In this document: in pieces, positions 24,413 through 35,890 of the stretch | Numbering within the stretch: position 1 is the first letter of the stretch | Layout of the letters: every line of letters begins with the position of its first letter | Source of the DNA: Halicephalobus mephisto | Lineage: Eukaryota; Nematoda; Chromadorea; Rhabditida; Panagrolaimidae | Reading direction: 5' to 3' | Assembly: GCA_009193035.1 (NCBI GenBank) | Contig: SWDT01000083.1 | Coordinates: 1 to 64,000, forward strand | Length of the DNA: 64,000 nt | Notes under the pieces: model-generated | Seen by the model: the letters and a program-made list of their open reading frames with translations, nothing else | Database searches by the model: none | Told to the model about the DNA's origin: nothing | Translations under genes and position numbers: made by a program

Positions 24413-24628
24413 GTTGTAATTTGCCCGGACAAATTGAAAAATGGACAACTTGCTTAGTCAATTTTCCTAATGACAACCCTAGTTAAAATATTCGAAAATG
24501 ATTTATTTTTTGATGAAAAGTGAATTAATATTTATTCTCACTTTGCCAAAGTTAATTTCTAAGGTTGTCATTGAAAAAATTGATTGAACAAGTTGTTCAT
24601 TTTTCAATTTGTCCAGGCAAATTACAAC
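24413..24628. mobile_element. 216-bp MITE with about 70-bp terminal inverted repeats
   Basis: The left end GTTGTAATTTGCCCGGACAA is complementary to the right end TTGTCCAGGCAAATTACAAC. Pairing continues inward through the GGACAACTTG and TGACAACC blocks for about 70 bp, leaving a loop of about 75 bp. No coding sequence. Confidence 0.75.
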
Positions 24629-24779
24629 TGTGGATAAAAATAAAAAATTAATATATAATTACTTTCGGTTACGACGTATTTTTTGTTCGAAATTAATAAA
24701 TTTCTATCTAAAACGAGCAATTTTTATAAAAAAATCAACTTTTAAAAATCCCTAAACATCCCAAATAAGTATCCAAACG

Positions 24780-25440
24780 TTTGTCTAAAAACTTCATTTT
24801 TTTAATTTTCGAAATTTTTGAATTCCCGCGCAGAGCGAGTGGGAGCAAAAAAATCGGCAAATTTGGCAATTCTACAAAAATCGACTCTCGTTTTCTGTTT
24901 CTTTCACAACAATTCTAAGGATTCCTAAAAATCCCAAAATTCGCGTCGAGAAATTTTTGTGAAATTTTATTTTTAATTTTTATAACAATATATATTTTTT
25001 AAAGTTTTGAATTTCCATGATAATTTTTATAAAAATAAAATATAATAATTTTTTATAAAAACAGTTTTTTACTTTTCACAATAGTCCCGAAAATCCCAAA
25101 ATTCGCGTCGAGACAACTTTACGGGATTTTAAGATTTTTATAATAATGTATATTTTTAAAAATTCTGAATTCTCGTGGTGATTTTTATAAGAACAATTTT
25201 TTTATTTTTACTTTTTACAATAGTCCCGAAAATCCCAGAATTCGCGTCGAGAAATTTTTGTGAAATCTAATTTTTAATTTTTATAACAATATATATTTTT
25301 TAAAGTTTTGAATTTCCGTGATAATTTTTATAAAAATAAAATATAATAATTTTTTATAAAAACAGTTTTTTACTTTTCACAATAGTCCCGAAAATCCCAA
25401 AATTCGCGTTGAGACAACTTTACGAAATTTTGTTTTATAA
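24780..25440. repeat. Tandem repeat upstream of the lipid phosphatase gene
   Basis: Three units of about 150-170 bp built on AGTCCCGAAAATCCCAAAATTCGCGTCGAGA, ending just before the gene. The promoter must lie within or beyond this repeat. Confidence 0.6.
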
Positions 25441-25447
25441 AGAATGA

Positions 25448-25461
25448 CTAATATTTTCCAG
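25448..25461 (+). promoter_or_regulatory. Probable trans-splice acceptor that sets the phosphatase start
   Basis: CTAATATTTTCCAG directly precedes the ATG at 25462. An in-frame ATG at 25444 lies inside this acceptor tract, so the downstream ATG is the better start. Confidence 0.6.
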
Positions 25462-26328
25462 ATGACGGTGAATACGAACTCGGTCCGTTTATCCCCGTGG
25501 CAAAGAAGCTTCACTTTTACTGGACGATGCCCGGCGAATATTGCTTATCAAAAAGCGGCTTTTCTTTTGATCCTGGATATTGGACTCTGCATGGGATTAA
25601 TAATTATTCTCTACGCAGGGATGACGAAAATCTTTCTTCAACCAGTTCAACGAGGATTCTATTGCAATGACCCGGATATCCAAAATCCGCTTTATCCGAA
25701 CTCAATTCCTACTACTTATCTGCTACTGATTACTGTAGGAATTCCGTTTTTTGTTGTTTCTGGAGGAATATTTTTGAAAAATTCCGGAGGAAGTCTAACT
25801 TTCACAAAGAAGATGCTTTCGCAAGTCTGCCGAGAAACCGCTTTTGTCTACCTGGACTACTTGGTCGGGTTCGGAGTCTGCACAATCGCCCTGGAATTCC
25901 TCAAATGCGCCACTGGGAGACTTCGACCGAATTTCCTAAGCATGTGTCGTCCGGATTTGACTCCTTGCCAGCTGAACGAAGATGCTTTTGTCGAAAATTA
26001 TGTCTGTAATCCATTGTTGGAGAAATATGAAAGAAATTCGAAAATGAGCTTCCCCTCAGGACATGCAGCTGCAGCGGTCTTTGCTCAAATTTTCGTTATT
26101 TATTTTTGCAAATTTTTATTCAAAAATGACAACAGAGGGTACATAGGGGTATTTAGAAGGACTCTAGTTATTGGGTTTAGTTTTTTTGCTGTTGTATGTT
26201 CTGCAAGTAGAATTTGGGATCGTTGGCATTTCTTTTCAGATGTCCTGGGAGGAGTCTTGGTAGGACTAACGTTCTTTTATGCCACTTTGTGGAAGTACAC
26301 TTCCCATAGAAAGTCCCAAACGGACTAA
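25462..26328 (+). CDS. PAP2-family lipid phosphate phosphatase (LPP type), intronless
   Basis: 288 residues from the ATG at 25462. It carries the three PAP2 motifs in order: KCATGRLRP (148-156), PSGH (198-201) and SRIWDRWHFFSD (249-260, the SRx5Hx3D pattern). About six hydrophobic segments fit the LPP fold. Family members dephosphorylate phosphatidic acid, lysophosphatidate and related lipids at membranes, with the active site facing outward or the lumen. Length is typical for LPPs. The uninterrupted reading frame is unusual among its multi-exon neighbours and might reflect retroposition or intron loss. The 3' side is an A/T microsatellite with several AATAAA-like hexamers. Confidence 0.9.
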   Translation: MTVNTNSVRLSPWQRSFTFTGRCPANIAYQKAAFLLILDIGLCMGLIIILYAGMTKIFLQPVQRGFYCNDPDIQNPLYPNSIPTTYLLLITVGIPFFVVSGGIFLKNSGGSLTFTKKMLSQVCRETAFVYLDYLVGFGVCTIALEFLKCATGRLRPNFLSMCRPDLTPCQLNEDAFVENYVCNPLLEKYERNSKMSFPSGHAAAAVFAQIFVIYFCKFLFKNDNRGYIGVFRRTLVIGFSFFAVVCSASRIWDRWHFFSDVLGGVLVGLTFFYATLWKYTSHRKSQTD

Positions 26329-26339
26329 TTGTGATGATC

Positions 26340-26690
26340 TCTGATTTTATAAGTATATTAGTAAATATATAAATAAATATATAAATGAATATATAAATAG
26401 ATGAATATATATAAGTAAGTATATAAGTAAATACATAAGTATATAAATATATATAAGTATGTTTATATATAAATAAATATATATGTAAATATAAATAAGT
26501 ATATAAATATATATATGTAAATATATAACTATATTTATATATAAATAAATATATAATTACATAAGTATATAAATTTATATAAATATAAATATATATAACT
26601 ATATTTATATATAAATAAGTATATAATTATATAATTATATAAATGAACATATTTATATACTTATATATAAATAATTTTATTACTTATTTC
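26340..26690. repeat. ATATAAATA microsatellite-like tract
   Basis: About 350 bp of TATATAAATA/TATAAGTA variants immediately after the phosphatase stop codon. Includes possible poly(A) signals. Confidence 0.6.
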
Positions 26691-27204
26691 CAATCACTGC
26701 AAAAATTGTTTTGATTTATTTGTTTACTTAAATATGTGAAATTTATCGTTCAAGCGTGAATTCTAGTTTTAAAAAATCGAAAAAATACTTTTTAAAATTT
26801 CCTTGTTTAAAAATTAAATTATTTTTTTTGAATATAAAAATTTAATTTTAAAAATAAAAAAAACTAATTTTTTCAAAAATTGGAGTTTTTTTCGAAAAAT
26901 TTTTAAAAACAAAAAATAATGTATTTTTTTAAAATTTTTTTTTTGGTTAAACTAAATTTTTATTTTTGAAGTTTCTTTTACAATCGAAAAATATTTGAGT
27001 ACCAGACGTAATTGTCGGAAAATGGTTTTTAGGGATTTGATGGTCCAAAATTGCCCGATAAACATTTTTAAAAATATTTTTAAATATTTCAAAAATGTCT
27101 GGAAAAATTATTTTCAAATATTTTTTGAACCAAAAAAAGTTGTTTTGAAGCAAATTTTGACGGGTTTTCTGACGTTAGAAATGTTTTTTAAAGTTATTTG
27201 GGAA
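26691..27204. other. AT-rich noncoding stretch
   Basis: No gene-like frame, only A and T runs. Confidence 0.35.
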
Positions 27205-27612
27205 TTTCAGTAAAAATTTAAATTAAAAAAAGATTTTTGGTGGTTAGAACATTTTACCAAGTTGGCGGGAAATTTAAATTAAAAAATGTTTGGCAGCTAG
27301 AACATTTTACCAAATTGGCGGGAAATTTAAATTTAAAAAAATATTTAGTGATTAGAACATTTTAACAAATTGGCGGGAAATTTAAATTTTAAAAAATATT
27401 TTTGGTGGTTAGAACATTTTACCAAATTGGCGGGAAATTTAAATTCAAAAAATGTTTGGTGGTTAGAACATTTTAACAAATTGGCGGGAAATTTAAATTT
27501 TAAAAAATATTTTGTGGTTAGAACATTTTACCAAATTGGCGGGAAATTTAAATTCAAAAAATGTTTTGTGGTTAGAACATTTTAACAAATTGGCGGGAAA
27601 TTTAAACAAGAA
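27205..27612. repeat. About 57-bp tandem repeat, 7 copies
   Basis: Units contain AAATTGGCGGGAAATTTAAAT and TGGTTAGAACATTTTA. A weaker relative continues to about 27790. Short open frames through the array are only the repeat read in one phase. Confidence 0.7.
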
Positions 27613-28300
27613 TTTTAAGTTTTAATTTTTTGACAGTAAGGAAATTTTATCAAATTAAATAAAAACTTTAATTTTTGGCAATGAGGATACTTCGCCAAAA
27701 TCTGTGAGAGATTTAAGTTAAATTTTTGTAAAAAATTAAAATTTTTTTGCAGTTAGAATACTTTGCAAAATTGGCGGGAAATTTGAATTTTATTTTTTAT
27801 TTTGAAACTATTTCACTAAATTACCCGGAAGTTTGAATCGCAATTTCTTATGCAGTAAAAACATTTGCCTAAATACCGTGAGAATTGGGATTTTTATCGG
27901 TAGTTAAAACTTTTTTAAATTGAAGAAATTTGGTCCGAACGCGTGGGAAAAAATCAGGATTTTTATTATTTTAAAAATTTTTTTTATTTTTACTTTTTTT
28001 TTAAATTTTTATTATTTTTAAAATTTACTTTTTTATTTTTATTATTTTTAAAATTTTTTTTGAAATTTTTACTTTTTTTAAATTTTTAAAATTTACTTTT
28101 ATTCAAAAATTTTCAATTTTATTTATATTTAAAAATTCAAAAATTTATTTACATTTGAAATTTTTACTTTTGTTTTTAGTTAAAAATTTTTACGTTTATT
28201 TCCACTTTTGAAACTTAATTATTAATGATTTAAGTCCATTGTTACACTCCACAACTTTGAATACTAATTTCGACGACGAAGAACTTTGTTCAAATGAGAT
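27613..28300. other. AT-rich spacer
   Basis: Decayed copies of the preceding repeat, then TTTTTAAAATTTTTA runs. No gene seen. Confidence 0.35.
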
Positions 28301-28304
28301 CCAG

Positions 28305-28672
28305 TTCCTTATGTTTTTAAAAATAACTTCGATTTTTTAATTTTTTTAAAAATAAGTTCGATTTTTCGACTTTTTTAAAAAAATAACTTTGATTTTTAAA
28401 TTTTTTGAAATAACTTTGATTTTTTAATTTTTTTAAATAACTTCGATTTTTTAATTTTTTTTAAATAACTTCGATTTTTTAATTTTTTTTTAAAATAACT
28501 TCGATTTCTCAACTTTTTAAAAAAAAATAACTTCGATTTTTCGACTTTTTTTAAAAAAATAACTTTGATTTTTTAATTTTTTTAAATAACTTCGATTTTT
28601 TAATTTTTTTAAATAACTTCGATTTTTTAATTTTTTAAAAATAACTTCGATTTTTCGACTTTTTTTAAGTAT
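28305..28672. repeat. About 27-bp tandem repeat, 12 or more copies
   Basis: Repeats of AATAACTTCGATTTTTTAATT with the TTTTT and AAAA runs varying in length. Confidence 0.7.
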
Positions 28673-29163
28673 TGATAAACAAAATTTTACTTTTTAAGGA
28701 ATTGAGGAGAATTTAGTTACTTAGAGGCGTGTTTTTGTATCGCATTTCGTTTTTAGCCGGCTGTTTGGCCACAAGAAACAAATTTTGCCTCAGGCTATTT
28801 AACGTATTTTTTATTTTTTTTATTTTTTTCTTCGATCGGACAAATACTCGAAATTCATTCTTGGCCATAAAATTGGATGCATTGAATTTCCTACTTTTAC
28901 TCTGAGAAAATCCTCCGGCACTGGACTGAATGGGAAAGTCGGGTTCCGTCTTGACTTGCGGCGGAAGGGGCTTTTGCGGTGATTAGTGAAACTTGCAAAA
29001 ATTATTGATTTAATTTTGTCGCCTCAGGCTAACTACCAGCTGACTGCCAATCAGTTTCTGCCAGAATAAAAATTATTTTTTATTTTATTTTTTAATAATG
29101 CCTTCGTGCTGTAGAAAATGGTAAAAATAAAAAAATAAATTACAGTAAAAAAATTATTTTCAG
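28673..29163 (+). promoter_or_regulatory. Upstream region of the methyltransferase-like gene
   Basis: GC-richer than the repeats on its left, ending in the acceptor-like ATTATTTTCAG two bases before the ATG. It contains two TTTTGCCTCAGGCT/GTCGCCTCAGGCT motifs about 245 bp apart. Promoter function is inferred from position. Confidence 0.35.
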
Positions 29164-29164
29164 C

Positions 29165-32100
29165 ATGCCGGGTACCGAAATGACTCTTGCTCAAGCGCAA
29201 GAAGAATTTGCAACAATTTTGGCCAGATTATCTCCTTCAAAAGTGCCTCAATTCTTTGCTTGGATCAAAGACGGGGTTGGGACCCTCAACGGAGTCGAGT
29301 TCGAGGAGGAAAACGAGGCCGACAAAAAACTCCACCAGATCAGGAAGGAGATCAAACAAATGGTAAGTTATCTTACTTAAAAAAACAATTTTTAAAAATT
29401 AAAAAAAAAACAAAACAATTTTTAAAAATTAAAAAAAATAAAACAATTTTTAAAAATTAAAAAAAAAACAAAACAATTTTTAAAAATTATAAGATTTTAA
29501 ATTTAAAAAAAAACAAAACAATTTTTAAAAATTTAAAAAGTAAAAAATTTCTAGAAATTATAAAATCTAAATTAAAAAAAATTAAAAATTTCTAGAAATT
29601 ATGAAATTTAAAATTTAAGAAAAAAAAACAATTTTTAAAAATTATAAAATCTAAATTTAAAAAAAATAAATTCCTAGAAATTATGAAATTTAAAATTTAA
29701 GAAAAAAATAATTTTAAAAAATTATAAGATTTTAAATTTAAAAAAAGTAAGAAATTTTTAAAATTTAAATTAAAAAAGTAAAAGAATTTGAAAAATGGAA
29801 AGTATTTCGAAATTTACGAAATATACGAAATAAACAAAGTGCTTTATCTTAATTTTTTACGATTTTTGAACTTTAATCTGTATTGTGACACCTTAGAAAA
29901 ATACAAATATAAAAATTTAACCTTGGGTCTTGACTGGAAAGTTGCGAACATTCGTGTCGAGACGAATTTCGGGGATTTCATCATATAGGTGTTTAATTTT
30001 CACATCGTTGTGATTTCTGAGTTTTTTGGGACACAAAACTAAACTAAAAACAAAAAATCAAAAATAATAACTTGGAGATCAGAGTGTGGAGTACTGTAGG
30101 GCATGAATGAGATTGTTATTTTATTGTATGAATGAAAATATAAAAATCGAACTCTGTCATATTCTTCCAGTGAAGATTATTATTGCACTTTTGTTTTCTA
30201 CTTTGCCACTATCTAAAAATGGATAGTAACTGGAAAGGTTTGATTTTAGTTAAAAATGGACACTATCCAGGTTTCTTATTAGAGCTGATTTTGGATAGTG
30301 ACTGAAAAAATGAATTCTAGTCACTATCTAGAGGAGAAAGATGGATAGTGACTGGAAAGGTTTGATTTTAGTTAAAAATGGACACTATCCAGGTTTTTTG
30401 TTGGTGATTTTGGATAGTGACTGGAAAATCAGTGACTATCTGTTGGGACAGGAACTAAACTAGGAAAAAAGAACCCGAAACGATAGCCTGAATATCAGGG
30501 AGTGTGGTATACTGTAGGACGTGAATGAGATTCTCGGTTTTCTTATATGGGAAATGTATGTAAATCATATTTTATCATTCTAGTAATGATTGTCATTGTA
30601 TTTATGTTTTCTATTTTAACACAGATATATATAAAATTTCCGTTTTGGATCTTAATTGTGAAGTTCTAGGATTTCACATCAGGATAAAGTTTCGAAATTT
30701 CGTCACATATTTCTATTTTTTGTAACATTGTAATTCGACAATTTATTACGAAATTTCGAAACTTTCTAAAATTATATAAATTCCGTAATTTTTGATCTTG
30801 ATTGGAAAGTTTCAAAATTCGTGTTGAAAAAAATTTTCAAAATTTTAGTTTTAAAAAAATTAAACTTTTTTGATTAATTATTATTTGCAATCATTTTTTT
30901 GAAGTTTATTATTAATTTTTAAAAATTAAAATTTTATTTTTTTTTAAATTAAAAAATTAAAATTTTATTTTTTAATGATTGTTGGTTTGTTTTTGTTTCA
31001 AAAATAAAAATAAATTTTTTAAATTTTATATTTCTTAAATTTGGATTTTTATTTTGTTTTTGACTCTCGGGATAATCTCCCTCGAGAGTCAAAACTCGAG
31101 TAGCCTCCGGCACTCGCACGTGCAGAAGTCCGTTCCATCGAAAAATTACCCAATTTGTTTTAGATTTATTTCGAATGAAATTCTGGAAAAATTTAGTATT
31201 TTTATGACATTTTGGAACTTTCCAGAATTTTTTACTGGATTTCGGAAGAGTCCAAAAAAGTCAATTGAATTTTAATCATTTTCAAACACAAGGGAACATT
31301 TTTTAAAAATAAATTAGTTTTAGAACAGAACGCCAAGGTTTAAAAGTTGATTTTGCAACACAAAGGGAACACTTTTCTTTTTTTAAAAATTAGTGAAACA
31401 AGTTTCGGAACAGAATGCCAAGACTAAAGACGATTTAGGAATGTAAAGGGAACACTTTTCTTTTTTAAAAAATTAGTGAAATGAGCTTTAGAACAGAACG
31501 CCAAGGCTTAGAAATTGATTTTGCAACCACGGGGAACACTTTTCTCTTTTCCAAGCTGTTCTCAATTGGCATTGGAACAGAATGCCAAAATTTGTGTTAC
31601 AAAAATAATTAAAAATTTTAAAGTTTAATTTTTTTAAATTTTACAATTTAATTTTTTTAAATTTTAAGGTTTAATTTTTTTAAATTTTATAGTTTAATTT
31701 TTTTTAGAAAATTTTATAGTTAAATTTAAAAAACTTTTATAGTTGAATTTTCGTGTTTAATTTTAATCCATGGGGAACTTTCAAATTCAAAATTTTCTTC
31801 AACTTGACTAATTTTATAAAAACAGATAACAAAGTTTACTTCTAGAAGCAATAAGAGCGAAAATCCTTGAATCCCTCGGGAAAGTAGATTTGGACGATTA
31901 GATAACGTCGAATTTTTCCAGGTCCCTGTAGAAGCTTGTTTCAAAAGTGAAAAAATCATCTGGCCCCAAAATGGACACAACTTCAGTTGCCAACCTGATG
32001 TTACCGTACATGTCGACGATTTTCTCTATGATGAAGACGAAGTTGACGAACTGGTCGCGGAGGGCAAGCTACAGAGGTATTACTGTGGAGACTGTGGATC

Positions 32101-33949
32101 GAAGGAAGTCAAATCTTTGGTTTTTATCACTCATTCCATGAGTCTTGTTCAGGTGGGTTTTAGAATTTCTATATATGAAAATTTACATTTTCGAAGGTTT
32201 TCATATATTAAAATTTACATTTTTGAAGGTTTTCATATATCGAAAATCATATTTCCGAAAGTTTTCATATATGAAAATTTGCATTGTTGAAGGTTTTCAT
32301 ATATCGAAAATCATATTTCCGAAAGTTTTCATATATGAAAATTTGCATTTCTGAAGGTTTTCATATATCGAAAATCATATTTTTTTATAAATTTTCATAT
32401 ATCAAAAGTCGTATTTTTGAAGACTTTTCATTTATCAAAAGCTAAATTTTCGGAACTTTTCATATATGAAAACTTATATTTTGGAAATATTCACATATCA
32501 GAATTTATATTTTTGCCATTTTTCACATATCTGAAGTCACAATTTTATAAATGTCCACATATGAAAAATGGTGTTTTTGATGTTCTCCATATGTAAGAAA
32601 CTATATTTTTGATATATGAGGAACTACTTTTTATGATTTAAAACATCATATCCGATAAAAGAACGTGATAATGTGGATGGAAACCCTTGAGAATAATCAT
32701 AATGTGAAAACTGATGCTGTCGGGATGACTTATGAAGATTACACTCACATTATCGCTTTTTGAATTACGATATTATAGTTATAAAATAATAGATAAGATT
32801 GTAGTTTTCATATATGAAAAATGAAAATAAAAGATTTATTTTTAGTTTTCATATATCTAAATTTAAAATAATAGGTTTATTTTTAGTTTTCATATATGGA
32901 AAATTAAAATAAAAGGTTTATTTTTGATTTTCATATATGGAAAATTAAAATAAAAGATTTATTTTCGGTTTTCATATATGAAACCATTTATTTACCGAGG
33001 TGAAAGTGATTTTTCATATATGAATTTTACTCTATATTGATTTGTCTGTTTGCAGCTTCGTTATATCTTCACTCATCTCTTTCCTAAACTTGGAATCTCC
33101 CTGGATGACAAGGTCCTGGTCGACATCGGGTCCCGTCTCGGCGGTGTCCTCTACGCTGCCGCACTGTTCTGGTCAGTTTTTTCTTTTTCGAAAATTTCCC
33201 ATTTATCTTTGTTCAACCATTGGATATCTGTCATTAGGCATTGCTAAGAAAACGAATGTTTTCCCTGGGGGCATTTTTGTAAGTTTTTGGCACTTGATTC
33301 CCGGGGAATGGAAAAATACGAAAAAAACGAATTTTTGTTGACAATGCGCTCAATTTGAGCTTAAAGTCCATTTTTGGATTTGTTAGTGGATTTCCACCCA
33401 CATAGAGAAGTTTAAAAATAAATTTTTAGTCCGAACATAGGAGACGCCATAGGCATTGAAATGAACAAAGACATGTGCGATCTTCAGACAAGGATAGTGG
33501 ACAACTACAATCTCTGGAACAAAATCAATGTCATCTGTGACGACTTCCGGAATCAGAAGAAAGTTTTCTCAAAAGCAGATATCGTGATTATGAACAATGT
33601 TTTTGGATTTTTTCACACCGAAGAAGAACAAGTTAAATGTTGGAAAAAAATCCGGGAATTTTTGAAATCGAAAACGATAATCGTCCATATTCCGTCCCTT
33701 TGGAAGACCGTAGAGCATCTGAAACTCGGATTCGACATCGAACAATGGTTGGAACAGCTGGACACGAGAAACGCCCTGAGGGAATTCATCAAAGAAAATC
33801 ATCTTCCGAAAGATGCCATCGGGATTCTGGAGGTCTGGAGAGTCAGGTAACAAATATCAATCCAAATTTGTTCGAAAATTGTCAAAAATCTGTTTTTATC
33901 GATTTTTAGAAAATTCGGACATGGCATCAGAATCACATGGGCCGTTTAA
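29165..33949 (+). CDS. Methyltransferase-like protein of unknown substrate
   Basis: Five exons: 29165-29362, 31922-32152, 33056-33171, 33430-33846 and 33910-33949. They join in frame to 333 residues. Exon 1 is a helical N-terminal segment. Exon 2 has acidic stretches and a YCGDCGS pair of cysteines that could bind metal. Exons 3-4 look like a class I SAM-binding fold: VLVDIGSRLGG (motif I), IGIEMN about 30 residues on (acidic end of strand 2), then ADIVIMNNVFGFF and TIIVHIPSL in the place of motifs IV and V. I do not recognise a named family. The enzyme assignment is inference from these motifs. Introns 1 and 2 are filled with repeats. Confidence 0.75.
29375..29780. repeat. A-rich tandem repeat at the start of intron 1
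   Basis: Repeated AAAACAATTTTTAAAAATTA blocks and AGAAATTATGAAATTTAAAA variants directly after the donor of exon 1. Confidence 0.6.
30040..30545. repeat. Intron 1 repeats: GGATAGTGACTG hairpin family and a flanking repeat
   Basis: 30200-30445 carries several GGATAGTGACTGG and GACACTATCCAGG motifs in opposite orientation. It is bracketed by two copies of a repeat (30045-30115 and 30455-30545) with ATCAGxGTGTGGxxTACTGTAGG and ATGAATGAGATT. A third, weaker copy is at 36690-36780. Confidence 0.6.
31310..31600. repeat. About 80-bp tandem repeat in intron 1, related to 47730-47965
   Basis: Four units with GAACAGAACGCCAAGG (or close) and GGGAACACTTTTCTTTT. The reverse complement of the core, CCTTGGCGTTCTGTTC, makes up the tandem array at 47730-47965. 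Confidence 0.65.
32155..33050. repeat. TTTTCATATATGAAAA palindrome array in intron 2
   Basis: Two dozen or more variants of the self-complementary motif TTCATATATGAA or TTTTCATATATC, spaced about 30-50 bp. A first block (32160-32640) has CATTTTCGAAGG-type spacers and a second (32800-33020) has AATAAAAGGTTTATTTT spacers. Confidence 0.7.
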
Positions 33950-35050
33950 TCCATATCCAAAAAATTATTTTTAAACATAATTAAAAAGTGAATTTTTATG
34001 AAATTTGAATTCTGAAAATTCCTAGAATTTTCGAAATTTCTGATTTTTAGAATCCTAGTGAAACTTCTAGAATTTTTTGAAATATTATTTAAAATTTTGA
34101 AAATTTCTAGAATCTTTGAAAAATTTATTAGGATTTTTTGGAGAATTTTGGAAGTTTTCAGAACTACGGGAGCTTCTGGAAACTACCAGAAAGTTATGAA
34201 AACTTCGAAAATCAAAAATGTTTCTAAAGCTTCTCGGAATTTCGAAGTGATTTTAGAACATTTCTGGATTCAGGAGAGGATTCTGAAACCTTCTTAGAAT
34301 CTCATAGACACCTCAGAATCTAGTACGAAATTGTGAAATTTAAGTTTCTAGAAATTTCAGAAATCTTTTAGAATATCGGATTTTAGAACGTTTCTCGATT
34401 CAGTGAAGGATTCTGAAACTTTTTCAGATTTCAATAGGAAATTCTAAAACTCTCCAGAATCTTTAAAAATCTCACAATTCCTAAAATTCTAGTAAATTTT
34501 GCAAAATGTTATTAAAAATTCACTTTAAAAATAAGTTTTTAAAAAATTTTATTTCCAGTCTCACGTGATTTCGATGCCGGGTTTCCTTATTTTTCTTGAT
34601 CAATTGACGACAAAGAATGGAATTTGATCGTTACAGTAGCAAATGTAGTTTAATTGTGCATGAGAAGTTCCGTTTTGTGAAAAAAATAAAAATTGATCTC
34701 AAAAAAGAATTAAATCAAAATTTACGAGCATTCTGGTGATGAATTACACAGGTTTCTGGGGAATTCATGGGAGTTGTTAAAGTGCAAAAAATGACGTTGA
34801 GAGATCTTTTGAAAAAATAATAAATAAATGAAGGTCATTAAAGTCGAAACAATGTAAACTGGTGAATTCTGGGCAGATAAAGATGGTCGTTAATCACTAC
34901 AACCAGGAACTAATGATAGACCGGTACGAAAATATAAATATAAAATCAAAAACACCAATTAAGAGTTTATTAATTTTAGAAATCCTTTCGTCGAAATTAA
35001 TTTTTCTTACTGGAGTTCTTAAGTTTATTAAAATTGTTTTAACGAAAAAC
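33950..35050. other. Noncoding region downstream of the methyltransferase-like gene
   Basis: 34000-34550 is a loose repeat of TTCTAGAATTTT/CAGAATCT-like phrases. No gene-like frame is seen. Confidence 0.35.
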
Positions 35051-35490
35051 TAAGATAGTGACTGATTTTGGATACTCTCTTTATTCTTTTTAAATGCTTC
35101 AAAATCACTATCCAAAAACAGCTCCAATAAGAAAATGGATAGTGACTGAAAGTAAGTACTCTTTAATCTTCGTCAGAGTTCTTAAATTCATTAAAATTGT
35201 TTTAATGAAAAACTACGATACTGACCGATTTTCGGTATTATCTGTTTTCTCTGAATCTGTCAAAATCACTATCCAAAAACAACTCCAATAAGAAAATGGA
35301 TAGTGACTGAAAGTAAGTACTCTTTAATCTTCGTCAGAGTTCTTAAATTCATTAAAATTGTTTTAATAAAAAACTACGATACCGACAGATTTTCGGTATT
35401 ATCTGTTTTCTCTGAATCTGTCAAAATCACTATCCAAAAACAGCTCCAATAAGAAAATGGATAGTGACTGATTTTGGATATTATTCATGC
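35050..35490. repeat. GGATAGTGACTG family, cluster 2 (tandem)
   Basis: Three tandem units of about 175 bp containing AAAATCACTATCCAAAAACA, then AGCTCCAATAAGAAAATGGA and TAGTGACTGAAAGTAAGTAC. CACTATCC and GGATAGTG face each other within each unit. Confidence 0.7.
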
Positions 35491-35890
35491 CAATGACGAA
35501 TCGTTTTAATAAAATTTCCTCGTTGTCATCAGGTTATTCTTTTAAAATCAGTAAAAACAAGTTCTGAAAAAGTAAACTTTTCTGTCATACTTTCTACTAG
35601 CTCTAATTTTTTTCGATCAAACGGTTCCGGTTGTTTTTAAGCTTCTTCATCATCATATATCGGAGAAACTTGTTATTTCGAAATTCCGCGTCAAAATTTC
35701 TGAGATATTTGTTAAATTATAATTCCTATATTTATTTAGGGAAATTAATCTTTACTTTATTGAATCGTTCTTCAAAACATGACGATATGTTACTAGATTA
35801 CAGTTGACCAATGTCTAATTTATGTTTGCAGTTCTCAGCTTATCCTCTACTGTCCACAGATACACAAAAAAGAGTACATAGTATATAATC
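35491..35890. other. Noncoding spacer
   Basis: No feature that I can support. Confidence 0.3.

Noticed and set aside
25444..25461. Earlier in-frame ATG for the lipid phosphatase
   Set aside because: It lies within the acceptor-like CTAATATTTTCCAG tract, so the ATG right after the AG is the more likely start.
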